NCBI GenBank assembly: GCA_022825725.1
Contig: JAJDWE010000033.1
Coordinates: 151,926 to 187,539, forward strand
DNA: 35,614 nt
Direction of reading: 5' to 3'
Origin: Gemmatimonadota bacterium
Lineage (GTDB): Bacteria; Gemmatimonadota; Gemmatimonadetes; Palauibacterales; Palauibacteraceae
A program made the translations under genes and the position numbers. The notes beneath the pieces are model-generated. The model made no database searches, was not told the DNA's origin, and was given only the letters and a program-made list of their open reading frames with translations. Below, one piece after another: positions 1 through 7,975 of this stretch (the stretch's first letter is position 1; the number at the start of each line of letters is the position of its first letter).

Positions 1-563
1 AGCTTGCCGCGTGCCGCCTTCTCCGGCCCCACCAGCCCCGGGGCCATGTACGGGATCCGCTCGATCTCGTCCACGTTGAAGACGTAGTTCGACAGGTCCT
101 TCACATAGAACAGGATGTTGTCGTGCTTCGCCGGCCACCGCGTCTTCGGTCGTGCGCCGTAGTCGTACGCCCAGATGATCTCGTTCAGGAGATGGTCGGG
201 GCCGAACAGGTCGTCGAGGAAGAGCCGGCAGTGGTGCACTTCCCGGTAATCGACATGGAGATAGAACGATCCGTGCGGTGAGAGAACGCGGTACGCCTCG
301 ACGAGCCGGGGCCCGAGGAACGCGAGGTAGTCGTCGAACCGGTCATCGAACCGGCGCGTGCCCACCGCGGTCGTCTCGTAGCGCGCTCCCTGGAAACCCG
401 TCCGGTCCCCGCCTTCGCCATCTGCGGCGCGACGCGTCCGGACCCGGGTCCGCTGCTGCGTCCGGCCGGTGTTGAAGGGCGGGTCGATGTAGATGAGATC
501 CGCGTAGCCGTCCGGCATGCCCCGGAGCGCCTCCAGGTTGTCCGCAAGCATGATCGTGGGCAT
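1..563 (-). CDS. Site-specific DNA methyltransferase, beta class (partial, runs off window)
   Basis: The minus-strand frame starting at ATG 563 is open to the left edge, so only about 187 N-terminal residues are visible. It carries the amino-methyltransferase catalytic motif IV, YIDPPFNTG, at about residues 25-33, and then a conserved block (LAFLGPRLVEAYRVLSPHGS, FYLHVDYREVH, LNEIIWAYDYG) typical of adenine-N6 or cytosine-N4 methyltransferases. Motif IV near the N-terminus indicates the beta-type order, with the SAM-binding FxGxG motif expected beyond the window. The ATG at 563 follows a GGGAGA ribosome binding site; an in-frame ATG at 551 is a weaker alternative. No restriction endonuclease is visible, so it could be solitary or part of a type II or III system continuing to the left. 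Family certain, specificity unknown. Confidence 0.9.
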   Translation of the reverse strand, partial: MPTIMLADNLEALRGMPDGYADLIYIDPPFNTGRTQQRTRVRTRRAADGEGGDRTGFQGARYETTAVGTRRFDDRFDDYLAFLGPRLVEAYRVLSPHGSFYLHVDYREVHHCRLFLDDLFGPDHLLNEIIWAYDYGARPKTRWPAKHDNILFYVKDLSNYVFNVDEIERIPYMAPGLVGPEKAARGK

Positions 564-607
564 CGCGTCTCCCGGGCGGTGTGGCTCGCGCAAGGCACCG
601 AGAGCCG

Positions 608-620
608 AGCTTCCGAAGCT
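608..620. repeat. Short palindrome upstream of the methyltransferase start
   Basis: AGCTTC and GAAGCT form perfect 6-bp arms around one central base, 45 bp upstream of the methyltransferase ATG. It could be an operator or the base of a small hairpin between the two minus-strand genes. There is no T-run to make it a convincing terminator, and a site this short can occur by chance. Confidence 0.25.
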
Positions 621-668
621 AGGAGCCCGCGCCGCAGGAATCCCCGCTGAAGCCGCCTCGGGCCGGGG

Positions 669-1058
669 CTAGTCTGCGCCCGTCGCGCCGTCCGTTCGCC
701 CTGCCCGGATCAGCTCGCGCACCTCGGCGAAGCCCGCGTGCATCTCCTCCCGGAGGACCGCCGTTTCCTCCCGGAGGACCGCCAAGTCGTTCTGGAGGAA
801 CGTCATGTGCACTTCGACGCGCGAAACCCGGTCGACAAGCGTGAGCTGCGTCGCATGGAAGGCGTTCATCCGCTGCCATATGAGCGAATAGAAGCCGGCC
901 AGCACCGCCAGCGAGATGAAAAGCGACAGGGCGAGATTCCAGCGTGTGATCACGATGCCGTCCGGCGCGTGGCGCCCGGGCGACTCCGTCACGTCACCGA
1001 CGGCGCTTGCGCCGGTCACGGGTGGAGATTCCGAGGGGGATGGCTTCGACTCGGACAT
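669..1058 (-). CDS. Small single-pass membrane protein with C-terminal coiled coil
   Basis: This 129-residue protein starts at ATG 1058 behind AAGGGAA; the longer frame to 1154 has no ribosome binding site and low-complexity N-terminal sequence. A polar, Ser/Pro-rich N-terminus of about 37 residues is followed by one hydrophobic helix (WNLALSLFISLAVLAGFYSL). An amphipathic segment with heptad leucines (LQNDLAVLREETAVLREEMHAGF) follows, so it is probably a membrane-anchored coiled-coil oligomer. Two successive heptads come from a 21-bp duplication at 745-783. It lies 105 bp upstream of the methyltransferase on the same strand and may share its transcript. I recognise no named family; small DUF1640-like coiled-coil proteins look similar in outline only. 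Confidence 0.65.
   Translation of the reverse strand: MSESKPSPSESPPVTGASAVGDVTESPGRHAPDGIVITRWNLALSLFISLAVLAGFYSLIWQRMNAFHATQLTLVDRVSRVEVHMTFLQNDLAVLREETAVLREEMHAGFAEVRELIRAGRTDGATGAD
745..783. repeat. 21-bp tandem duplication inside a coiled-coil gene
   Basis: An 18-base segment (745-762) recurs exactly at 766-783, giving a 21-bp period. It encodes two successive LREE-type heptads, so the duplication lengthens the coiled coil by exactly one heptad without breaking frame. Each copy also contains the palindromic core CCTCCCGGAGG. Confidence 0.7.
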
Positions 1059-1362
1059 GCAATTCCCTTTCGCGAAGGTCGAACGTAGCTCTCTCTCGCG
1101 CCGCAAGGAACCGGCGCAAGGCTCTCGGTGCACAGGAATCCGATCCGGGGTCAACGCACCATCAACGACGCCCGCCGGGCCTTGTGACCCACCGCCGAAT
1201 CAGATCGTGTCCTGGCTGCCCCCGTTGCCCGTCGGGGACGAGTGGGCCACGATGGTGGCGCGAAAGATCGATCGTTCGAATAGCGGCTGGATCGCCTCGA
1301 TGTCCGGCCGCCCCAGACGCTGGACATGCGCCGCTCGCGACGGCGCCGCACCGGAGATGCCA
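1059..1362. other. 304-bp divergent intergenic region
   Basis: This stretch separates the minus-strand coiled-coil protein from the plus-strand symporter and must hold promoters for both. I see no tRNA fold, no repeat and no convincing coding frame. The long frames crossing it on both strands lack ribosome binding sites and have compositional bias rather than conserved motifs. The symporter frame is open through it without a stop, but family alignment begins only near 1363. Confidence 0.5.
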
Positions 1363-2625
1363 ATGGAATACGATCCCACCCTTCCCTGGTACCGCCGCCT
1401 CCACTGGCAGGTGCTGTCCGCCATGATCCTTGGCCTCGGCGTGGGCTGGGCCTTCGGAGCGCCCGCGGCCAACGCGATCGGCTGGATCGGCGAGCTGTTC
1501 ATGAAGCTGCTCCGGATGATCATCGTGCCGCTCGTCCTCACCTCGATCGTGTCCGGGGTCGCCTCCGTGGGTGGGGGGAGGGCGATCGGCCGCCTGTTCA
1601 GCAAGACGATGGGCTACTACGTGCTCTCGAGCATGCTGGCGGCGCTGACCGGGCTCCTGATGGTGAACCTCATCCGGCCGGGCCGGAACGCGGACATGGG
1701 TGCGGCGGCCCAACAGGAGGTGCCCGAACTCAGCACGCCGGACTCTCCGGTCGAACTCATCCTCGACATCGTACCGAGCAACTTCTTCGCCGCGGCCTCC
1801 GCGGGAGACATGCTCGCGATCATCTTCTTCTGCATCGTCTTCGGCGCGGCGATCACGGGGCTGCCGGAGAAGCCGCGCGTGGTCGTCACCGACATCTTCG
1901 ACGCCTTCTTCAAGGCGATGATGGCGCTCACGTCCGGGATCATAAAGTTCCTCCCCATCGGCGTCTTCGCGCTCATCACGCGCATGGTGGGGGAGACCGG
2001 ATTCGACCGCTTCGCCGCGCTCGCGAAATACTTCGCGACGATCGGGTCGGGGCTCACGATCCATCTCTTCATCACGATGCCGCTGCTGCTCATCGTGCTG
2101 GGCCGCATCAAGCCGCTGGTCCACTTCGCGAACCTGCGCGAGCCGCTCCTGACCGCGTTCTCGACGAGTTCGTCGGGGGCGACGCTCCCGGTCACGATCA
2201 AGACGCTGCGCGAGAAAGTCGGCGTCTCGAACAAGGTCTCGTCGTTCGTGCTCCCGATGGGGGCCACGGTGAACATGGACGGCACGGCGATCTTCGAGTG
2301 CGCCGGCGCCCTCTTCATCGCGCAGGTGCTCGGGGTCGACCTCACCATCGGTCAGCAGGCGATCGTCGTCCTCACGGCGCTCCTCGCCTCGATCGGCGCG
2401 GCCGCCGTGCCCTCGGCCGGCGTCGTCGTGATCTTCATCGTCCTGAACGCGATCGGCCTCGGCGACAACCCGGAGGCGATCACGATCGTGGGCGCGATGC
2501 TCGCCATCGACCGGCCGCTCGACATGTACCGCACCGCGGTCAACGTGTTCAGCGACTCGTGCGGCGCCGCGATCATCGCCCGCTCGGAAGGAGAGGAAGG
2601 GGTAGACACCGAAGTCCGCCACTGA
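1363..2625 (+). CDS. Dicarboxylate/amino acid:cation symporter (DAACS, SLC1 family)
   Basis: A secondary transporter of the GltP/GltT/DctA family that takes up glutamate, aspartate or C4-dicarboxylates with Na+ or H+. The 420-residue product has the family signatures in order: HP1 serine motif STSSSGATLP near residue 266, TM7 NMDGT near 304, HP2 VPSAG near 349, and TM8 DRPLDMYRTAVNVFSD near 383. By comparison with Pyrococcus GltPh, the TM8 Asp and Arg that bind the substrate amino group and side-chain carboxylate (D394 and R397 there) are kept, which favours an acidic substrate over a neutral one. The start is placed at ATG 1363, six bases after GGAG; ATG 1357 is in frame but abuts that site. 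A Tat-exported amidohydrolase follows after 54 bp and may be co-transcribed. Confidence 0.93.
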   Translation: MEYDPTLPWYRRLHWQVLSAMILGLGVGWAFGAPAANAIGWIGELFMKLLRMIIVPLVLTSIVSGVASVGGGRAIGRLFSKTMGYYVLSSMLAALTGLLMVNLIRPGRNADMGAAAQQEVPELSTPDSPVELILDIVPSNFFAAASAGDMLAIIFFCIVFGAAITGLPEKPRVVVTDIFDAFFKAMMALTSGIIKFLPIGVFALITRMVGETGFDRFAALAKYFATIGSGLTIHLFITMPLLLIVLGRIKPLVHFANLREPLLTAFSTSSSGATLPVTIKTLREKVGVSNKVSSFVLPMGATVNMDGTAIFECAGALFIAQVLGVDLTIGQQAIVVLTALLASIGAAAVPSAGVVVIFIVLNAIGLGDNPEAITIVGAMLAIDRPLDMYRTAVNVFSDSCGAAIIARSEGEEGVDTEVRH

Positions 2626-2679
2626 CGGCGGTGCGGCTGGGCGGACAGCGCGGGTAGCCCCGCGGGAGGGAGTGTTCGA

Positions 2680-4134
2680 ATGCCGGATCGCAGGGAGTTT
2701 CTGAGCCTGGCCGGTGTCGGCGGGGGAAGCGCGCTCCTCGGCGCCTGCGCGGGAGGAGCCTCGTTCGACGCCGGCCGAGCGGGTGCGGAAGGGCTGGACG
2801 CGACGGCTCGGGCGCTACTCGACGAGTTGCGCGAGATTCCGGTGGACGACACGCACTGCCACCCGCTCACCTTCGACGACGCGCAGACCGACCCCGACGC
2901 GTTCGTCGAGCGGCTCGCGCTCTCTGCCTTCCCCATGGACCGCTACTTCCCGGCCGGCGTCTACGGCCGCTGGCAGGCCGGCGACGCCTCCGAACGCTCG
3001 GTGCTGGACGCCGAGTTCGACATCGCCGCCACGCGGGCGCGCGTCCTCGAACACGCGGGGGAGACCGTCTTCCTCCGCTACCTCGTGAAGGAACTCGCCG
3101 CCTTCCTCGATTGCGACGCGACCTTCGAGGCCGTGATCGAGGCCCGGAACGAGAGAGGCGCGGACTACGCGAGCTACCTCGGCGCCCTGTTCGCCGACGC
3201 GAACATCGAGAACGCGATGCTCGACACGGGCTACCGCGAGGGGATGGACGAGGCGGGCATGAACCGCTTCAAGGACGCGATCGCCCCCGCCCGTGGCCGT
3301 CATGTCCTTCGCGTGGACACGATCCTCGGCGGCCTCATGCGCGACGACCTCGACCTCGGCATCGACGAGATCGAGACGCAGATGATGGCCGAGATCGAGG
3401 CGGGGCTCGACGGGGACGGCAACCTCGGCGCTCCTTCGTACGGGATGAAGTCGTACCTGCTCCCGCGCCTGGGGCTCCTGAAGCCACTCTTCGACCGGGC
3501 CGCGGCCCGCCGTTCGTGGGACGCGTTCCGGGCACGGCGCGCGCGGGGCGAGGTCCCCGCCGCCGACGCCCAGGACCGCGACGACTACTGGCAGCTCCAG
3601 AGCGAGGCGCTGCGCTACCTGCACTCGCTGGCGCTCGAGGCGTGTCTGGAGCGGGACATGCCGATGCAGTTCCACGCCGGCGATGGCGAGGGGCCGCGCG
3701 GCATCATGCGCAACCAGGACCCGTTCCTCATGGAGGAGATGGTCCGTTTCGAGCGCGGCGGCGTCATGCGCATGCCGCAGGTCATCCTCATCCACGCCGG
3801 CTACCCGCTCATCGGCCAGGCCGCGTGGCTGACCCACCTGTACGCGAACTGCCACTTCGAGCTGTCGCTCGCCGCCCCTCTCATCCACCACGGCATGCCC
3901 CGCATGTTCCTCGAGGTGATGGAGGTCGTCCCCCTCTCGAAAATCCTGTTCGGGAGCGATGCCTATCACCTGCCGGAGTTCTTCTGGCTCGGGGCCAAGT
4001 GGGGCCGACGATTCCTCGCGCAGGCACTCGGGATCTACGTCGACGCCGGAATCCTGACCCGCGACGAGGCCGTGGCGGCCGCGCGCATGATCCTGCACGA
4101 GAACAACCGCCGCCTCTACCACCTCGACGGTTAG
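2680..4134 (+). CDS. Exported amidohydrolase (Amidohydro_2 / FluG N-domain-like)
   Basis: A 484-residue metal-dependent hydrolase of the amidohydrolase superfamily. The N-terminus, DRREFLSLAG then LLGAC, is a Tat-type twin-arginine signal ending in a lipobox, so the enzyme is probably exported folded and lipid-anchored. Metal and active-site motifs are DTHCH near residue 57, QFHAGDGEG near 331, HAGYP near 372 and FGSDAYH near 424, in the order seen in the Amidohydro_2 group that includes the N-terminal domain of fungal FluG. The substrate is unknown. A strong GGGAGGGAG site lies 7-8 bases before the ATG. The upstream transporter is on the same strand 54 bp away, so it might supply or recover a substrate or product, though nothing in the sequence proves this. 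Confidence 0.85.
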   Translation: MPDRREFLSLAGVGGGSALLGACAGGASFDAGRAGAEGLDATARALLDELREIPVDDTHCHPLTFDDAQTDPDAFVERLALSAFPMDRYFPAGVYGRWQAGDASERSVLDAEFDIAATRARVLEHAGETVFLRYLVKELAAFLDCDATFEAVIEARNERGADYASYLGALFADANIENAMLDTGYREGMDEAGMNRFKDAIAPARGRHVLRVDTILGGLMRDDLDLGIDEIETQMMAEIEAGLDGDGNLGAPSYGMKSYLLPRLGLLKPLFDRAAARRSWDAFRARRARGEVPAADAQDRDDYWQLQSEALRYLHSLALEACLERDMPMQFHAGDGEGPRGIMRNQDPFLMEEMVRFERGGVMRMPQVILIHAGYPLIGQAAWLTHLYANCHFELSLAAPLIHHGMPRMFLEVMEVVPLSKILFGSDAYHLPEFFWLGAKWGRRFLAQALGIYVDAGILTRDEAVAAARMILHENNRRLYHLDG

Positions 4135-4184
4135 CCGAAAGCCCCTCCACGTCCAGGCACGCTACAAACCGTCGCAGTCACAGA

Positions 4185-4299
4185 GTTGCGATTCCGATTG
4201 CAGGGATGTTGCAAACAAGATCATAGGGATGTTGCAAATCCGATTATAACAATATTGCAATACCGCTCATAAATTCGTTGCGAATCCGATTGTTTCAGT
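4185..4299. repeat. Five-unit 23-bp tandem direct repeat (iteron-like)
   Basis: The pentamer GTTGC (ATTGC in unit 4) recurs at 4185, 4208, 4231, 4254 and 4277, exactly 23 bp apart. The best-conserved unit reads GTTGCAAATCCGATTATAAC; the others diverge mostly in their second half. More degenerate units may flank the array at about 4161 and 4300. The block is much more AT-rich than its surroundings and ends about 60 bp before an AAA_14/DUF4143 ATPase gene. A repeat close to two helical turns suggests a protein array on one DNA face (operator or iteron), but the function is unknown. Confidence 0.85.
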
Positions 4300-4358
4300 G
4301 TAATCTGAAGGTTGGGAGGGTTGCAACAGCCGGACCCACAACCGAGTAGAATGCGACG

Positions 4359-5621
4359 ATGGCAACTACACAGGACTACCGCCCGCGGGTTGCGGACGCC
4401 GAACTGGAGGAGCGCCTCGCGGCGGCGGGCACCGTTCTCATCGAAGGACCGCGCGCCTCCGGCAAGACGTGGATGGCGCAGCGTCTTGCGGGCAGCCAGG
4501 TACGCCTCGATGTGGACGAGACGGCCCGGCGGCTCGCCAGACTGGATCCGGCCGAGCTGCTGGCGGGCCCCACACCCCGCCTCCTCGACGAGTGGCAGCT
4601 GGAGCCCGGACTTTGGAATCACATGCGGCGCGCAGTGGACGACCGCCAGGCGGCGGGGCAGTTCATCCTCACGGGCTCCGCCGTGCCATCGGACGACATC
4701 ACTCGTCATTCCGGCGCGGGCCGCGTGAGCCGACTTCATCTGCGTCCCATGTCCCTGTTCGAACTGGGCAGGTCCACCGGGTCCGTGTCGCTAGGGGCCG
4801 TCTTGGGCGGCGAGCGCGTGACGGGTACGGAGGCTCGGCTGAGCACGAAGTTGCTCGCTGAACTCGTCTGTGTCGGCGGCTGGCCCGCCAACCTCGGACG
4901 ATCTCCACGCGCCGCTATGCGGGGGACCCGGGACTACATCGAAGAGGTCTGCCGGACCGACGTCCCCAATCTGGGGGGCACGCGGCACGATCCGGAACGC
5001 GTGAGCCGCCTCCTGCAGTCGTACGCGCGCAACGTATCGACGACCGCGTCCATCGCGACGTTGGCGGAGGATGTGGGCGGGCCAGGTCCGCCGCTGAGCG
5101 AGGCCACGGCGCGCACCTATCTGGCGACGCTGCAACGTCTCATGCTCATCGAACCGCAGCCTCCCTGGGGACCCCATCTTCGCTCGCGCTCACGGCTGCG
5201 ATCGACGCCCAAACGGCACTTCGTGGATCCATCGGTGGCCACCGCCGCCCTCCGCGCGGACGCCCGGCATCTGATGAGTGACATCGCGTGGTTCGGGTTG
5301 CTGTTCGAATCGCTGGTCGTACGCGATCTGCGCGTGTACGCCCAGGCCATGGATGCGGACGTGTACCACTATCGCGACAACACAGGTCTGGAAGTGGACG
5401 CCATCGTCGACGCGGGACCCGGCCGCTGGGCCGCCTTCGAAGTCAAGTTGGGTACGCACCGGATCGACGACGCCGCCAGGGGCCTGCTCAAGTTCGCGCA
5501 GCGGGTGGATACGGACCGGTGTGGAGAACCGGCGGCCCTCTGCATTATCGTTCACGATGGTTACGCATACGAACGTGCGGACGGTGTCGCCGTAATCCCC
5601 GTCGCGGCCCTTGGACCGTAA
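4359..5621 (+). CDS. AAA_14 / DUF4143 ATP-binding protein
   Basis: A 420-residue protein with an N-terminal AAA_14 ATPase and a C-terminal DUF4143 domain. Walker A is GPRASGKT at about residues 30-37, Walker B is RLLDE near 74-78, and the sensor-like strand FILTGSA is followed by RLHLRPMSLFELG, a hallmark of this family. The C-terminal part holds GLEVDAIV near 343 and FEVKLG near 358, the spacing expected of a restriction-endonuclease-like (PD-(D/E)xK) fold. Family members are scattered, often horizontally acquired, and have no firmly established role. The gene stands alone behind the 23-bp repeat array with only a weak ribosome binding site before ATG 4359; another ATG at 4351 is out of frame. 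Confidence 0.9.
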   Translation: MATTQDYRPRVADAELEERLAAAGTVLIEGPRASGKTWMAQRLAGSQVRLDVDETARRLARLDPAELLAGPTPRLLDEWQLEPGLWNHMRRAVDDRQAAGQFILTGSAVPSDDITRHSGAGRVSRLHLRPMSLFELGRSTGSVSLGAVLGGERVTGTEARLSTKLLAELVCVGGWPANLGRSPRAAMRGTRDYIEEVCRTDVPNLGGTRHDPERVSRLLQSYARNVSTTASIATLAEDVGGPGPPLSEATARTYLATLQRLMLIEPQPPWGPHLRSRSRLRSTPKRHFVDPSVATAALRADARHLMSDIAWFGLLFESLVVRDLRVYAQAMDADVYHYRDNTGLEVDAIVDAGPGRWAAFEVKLGTHRIDDAARGLLKFAQRVDTDRCGEPAALCIIVHDGYAYERADGVAVIPVAALGP

Positions 5622-5632
5622 TGGACTGACAA

Positions 5633-5656
5633 GACCGCCGGCGGTCCCTTCCGCCG
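5633..5656 (+). terminator. GC-rich palindromes after the ATPase gene
   Basis: GACCGCCGGCGGTC (5633-5646) is a perfect 14-bp palindrome and can also pair partly with the CCGCCG just downstream. It begins 12 bases after the ATPase stop and precedes the next gene by about 40 bases. A strong hairpin is possible, but no T-run follows, so a terminator role is tentative. Confidence 0.3.
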
Positions 5657-5696
5657 CCGGGCGGAGCGCCGCCGCACCATCGATGGAGAACGACGC

Positions 5697-7370
5697 ATGA
5701 AAACGACCGACCGCGCCATCCGAACGGCCGCGCGAAGCGCGCTGACCGCCATTTCAGCGCTGATCCTTCTGGCCACGGCGGCCGCGGCCGTGCAGCCGAT
5801 GCAGATGGTCGGGGCTCCGGACCGGGGCCCGGACGAGGGCGAGGGACCGTACGACCGTCTCATCATCCGCGGCGCCACCGTGATCGACGGCACCGGCGCG
5901 CCCCCCATCGGGCCGATGGACATCGTCATCGAGGGGAACCGGATCGTCGACGTCCGCGGCGTCGGCGTCCCGCAGCGCCCCATCGACGAGTCGCGGCGTC
6001 CCGGACTCGCGGTCGAGGGCAACCCGGACGCGGTCGTGCATGAAATCGACGCGACCGGCATGTACGTCCTGCCGGGCTTCGTGGACCTCCACCTCCACAC
6101 CGGTGGCGTCCCCAAGGCGCCCGAGGCGGAGTACACGTACAAGCTGTGGATGTCGCACGGGATCACGACCGGCCGCGGCGTCGCCTTCGGCCCCCACGAC
6201 TGGTCGATCCGCGAGAAGGCGCGGAGCGCGGCGAACGAGATCGTGGCCCCCCGCATGTGGGTCTATCCCTTCACCGGCGCGGGCGGCGAGGGATGGGGCG
6301 GCCGCATCATCGACACCCCGGAGGACGCGCGGGACTGGGCGCGGTACGTGAAGGAGTCGGGCGGCGACGGGCTCAAGCTCAACTCGTTCCGCCCGGAGAT
6401 CATGGAGGCGCTGCTCGACGAGGCCGCCCAGCTCGGACTCGGCAGCACGGCCCACCTCGGCCAGATGGGCGTCGCGCAGATGAACGCGCTCGACGCCGCG
6501 CGCCTCGGCCTCGGCACCGTCACGCACTTCTACGGCCTGTTCGAGGCGCTGTACAAGGACTACGACGTCCAGCCGTGGCCCCCGGAGATGAACTACAACG
6601 ACGAGCAGCACCGCTTCGGCCAGGTCCCGATGCAGTGGAACCTGATACACGACCGCGGCGGCCCCGAGTGGAACGCCTTCCTCGAGGAGATGCTTTCGCT
6701 CGACGTCACCCTCGATCCCACGATGACCGCCTACCAGGCGAGCTGGGACGTGGACGACCAGATGTACGCGCCGTGGCACGGGACCTACACGCTGCCGACG
6801 CTGTGGGAGTTCTACGAGGCGAACCGGGAGGACCACGGCTCCTACTACTTCGACTGGACCACGTGGGAGGAGGTCGCCTGGCGCGACTTCCTCGAGGTGT
6901 GGCACGACCTGCTCAACGACTACAAGAACATGGGCGGCCGCGTCACGGCGAGTTCCGACGCCGGCTACATCTACAACCTCATGGGCTTCTCCACGATCCA
7001 GGAGATGGAACTTCTGCAGCACGCCGGGTTCCATCCGCTGGAGGTGATCCGCGCCGCGACCATGCACGCGGCCGAGACGCTGTTCAAGCCGACGGGCCGC
7101 CCCATCGAGTTCGGCGTCGTGCGCCGCGGCCTGCTGGCGGACCTCGTGATCGTGGACGAGAACCCGATCCACAATCTGAAGGTCCTTTACGGCACCGGCG
7201 CCCGGCGCCTGAACGACGAGACGGGAGAGGTGGAGACGGTCGGCGGCATCCTCTACACGATCAAGGACGGCATCGTCTACGACGCGAAGCAGTTGCTCGC
7301 CGACGTGGCCGAGATGGTCGAGGAACAGAAGCGCACCACGACCACCACCACCACCGACAACGGGAATTGA
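5697..7370 (+). CDS. Exported amidohydrolase family protein (imidazolonepropionase-like)
   Basis: A 557-residue amidohydrolase with a Sec signal peptide (positive N-terminus, hydrophobic ALTAISALILLATAAAA). The N-terminal beta-sandwich is LIIRGATVIDGTG, the first metal motif is GFVDLHLH near residue 126, and later elements include a Lys-containing strand (GDGLKLNSF), TAHLGQ, VTHFYG and SSDAGY. It ends with the usual ADLVIVDENP strand. Such periplasmic enzymes act on cyclic amides, imides or dipeptide-like substrates; the substrate here cannot be told. The C-terminus ends in a seven-threonine run from an ACC-rich tract at 7337-7355. GGAGAA precedes the ATG by 5-6 bases. The msrA start follows 4 bp after the stop, indicating one operon. 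Confidence 0.85.
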   Translation: MKTTDRAIRTAARSALTAISALILLATAAAAVQPMQMVGAPDRGPDEGEGPYDRLIIRGATVIDGTGAPPIGPMDIVIEGNRIVDVRGVGVPQRPIDESRRPGLAVEGNPDAVVHEIDATGMYVLPGFVDLHLHTGGVPKAPEAEYTYKLWMSHGITTGRGVAFGPHDWSIREKARSAANEIVAPRMWVYPFTGAGGEGWGGRIIDTPEDARDWARYVKESGGDGLKLNSFRPEIMEALLDEAAQLGLGSTAHLGQMGVAQMNALDAARLGLGTVTHFYGLFEALYKDYDVQPWPPEMNYNDEQHRFGQVPMQWNLIHDRGGPEWNAFLEEMLSLDVTLDPTMTAYQASWDVDDQMYAPWHGTYTLPTLWEFYEANREDHGSYYFDWTTWEEVAWRDFLEVWHDLLNDYKNMGGRVTASSDAGYIYNLMGFSTIQEMELLQHAGFHPLEVIRAATMHAAETLFKPTGRPIEFGVVRRGLLADLVIVDENPIHNLKVLYGTGARRLNDETGEVETVGGILYTIKDGIVYDAKQLLADVAEMVEEQKRTTTTTTTDNGN

Positions 7371-7374
7371 ATGG

Positions 7375-7929
7375 ATGAGTGAAAGAACGGAGACGGCGAC
7401 GCTGGCGGGGGGGTGCTTCTGGTGCCTCGAGGCCGTGTATCAGCTTCTGGAGGGCGTCCACGGCGTGAAGTCGGGTTACGCGGGGGGGCATGCCGAGAAT
7501 CCCACCTACCAGCAAGTGTGCACGGGTCGCACAGGGCACGCCGAAGTCGTGCGGGTCACGTACGATCCGGATGCGGTTTCGTTCGACGACCTGCTGGACG
7601 TCTTCTTCACGATCCACGATCCCACGACGCTGAACCGGCAGGGCGCGGACGTCGGGACGCAGTATCGCTCGGCGATCTTCCACGAGAGCGAGGCGCAGGG
7701 GGAAGCGGCCGAGCGCAAGGTCGCGGAGATCACGGCGGCCGGGATCTGGCCGGACGCCATCGTGACGGAGATCGCCCCGCTGGAGACGTTCTACCCGGCG
7801 GAGGCGTATCACGACGACTACCTGAATCGGAACCCGAGCCAGCCGTACTGCCAAGCCGTCGTGGCGCCGAAGGTGGCGAAGTTCCGCCGGCAGCACCTGC
7901 ACCGCCTGAAGCGCGGAGCGGGCGTCTGA
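7375..7929 (+). CDS. msrA: Peptide-methionine (S)-S-oxide reductase MsrA
   Basis: A repair enzyme that reduces methionine-S-sulfoxide, free or in proteins, using thioredoxin-type reductant. The 184-residue product begins almost at the catalytic motif GGCFWCLEA (residues 12-20), and continues with GVKSGYAGG, TGHAEVVRVTYDP, LNRQGADVGTQYRS and NPSQPYCQAVVAPKV, all typical MsrA blocks. No MsrB domain is fused. There is no signal peptide, so it is cytoplasmic. ATG 7375 lies 4 bp after the amidohydrolase stop; the ATG at 7371 is in another frame. Family length and motifs are complete, so the assignment is firm. Confidence 0.96.
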   Translation: MSERTETATLAGGCFWCLEAVYQLLEGVHGVKSGYAGGHAENPTYQQVCTGRTGHAEVVRVTYDPDAVSFDDLLDVFFTIHDPTTLNRQGADVGTQYRSAIFHESEAQGEAAERKVAEITAAGIWPDAIVTEIAPLETFYPAEAYHDDYLNRNPSQPYCQAVVAPKVAKFRRQHLHRLKRGAGV

Positions 7930-7975
7930 CGGAGCCCCCGCCCGATCGAACGCCGCGGCGGTCACGGACGGCCGC

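Noticed and set aside
185-598. Closed 137-residue minus-strand frame
   Set aside because: It overlaps the methyltransferase in another frame, is Arg/Ser/Thr-rich and has no motif. The real methyltransferase frame is open to the window edge.
916-1362. N-terminal extension of the symporter
   Set aside because: It overlaps the coiled-coil gene on the other strand and is not similar to the family; GGAG supports the start at 1363.
1162-2622. Long minus-strand frame opposite the symporter
   Set aside because: Compositionally biased Arg/Asp-rich antisense frame, typical of GC-rich genes, with no motif.
4161-4322. CRISPR array
   Set aside because: The 23-bp units are directly adjacent with no unique spacers, and no cas genes are present.
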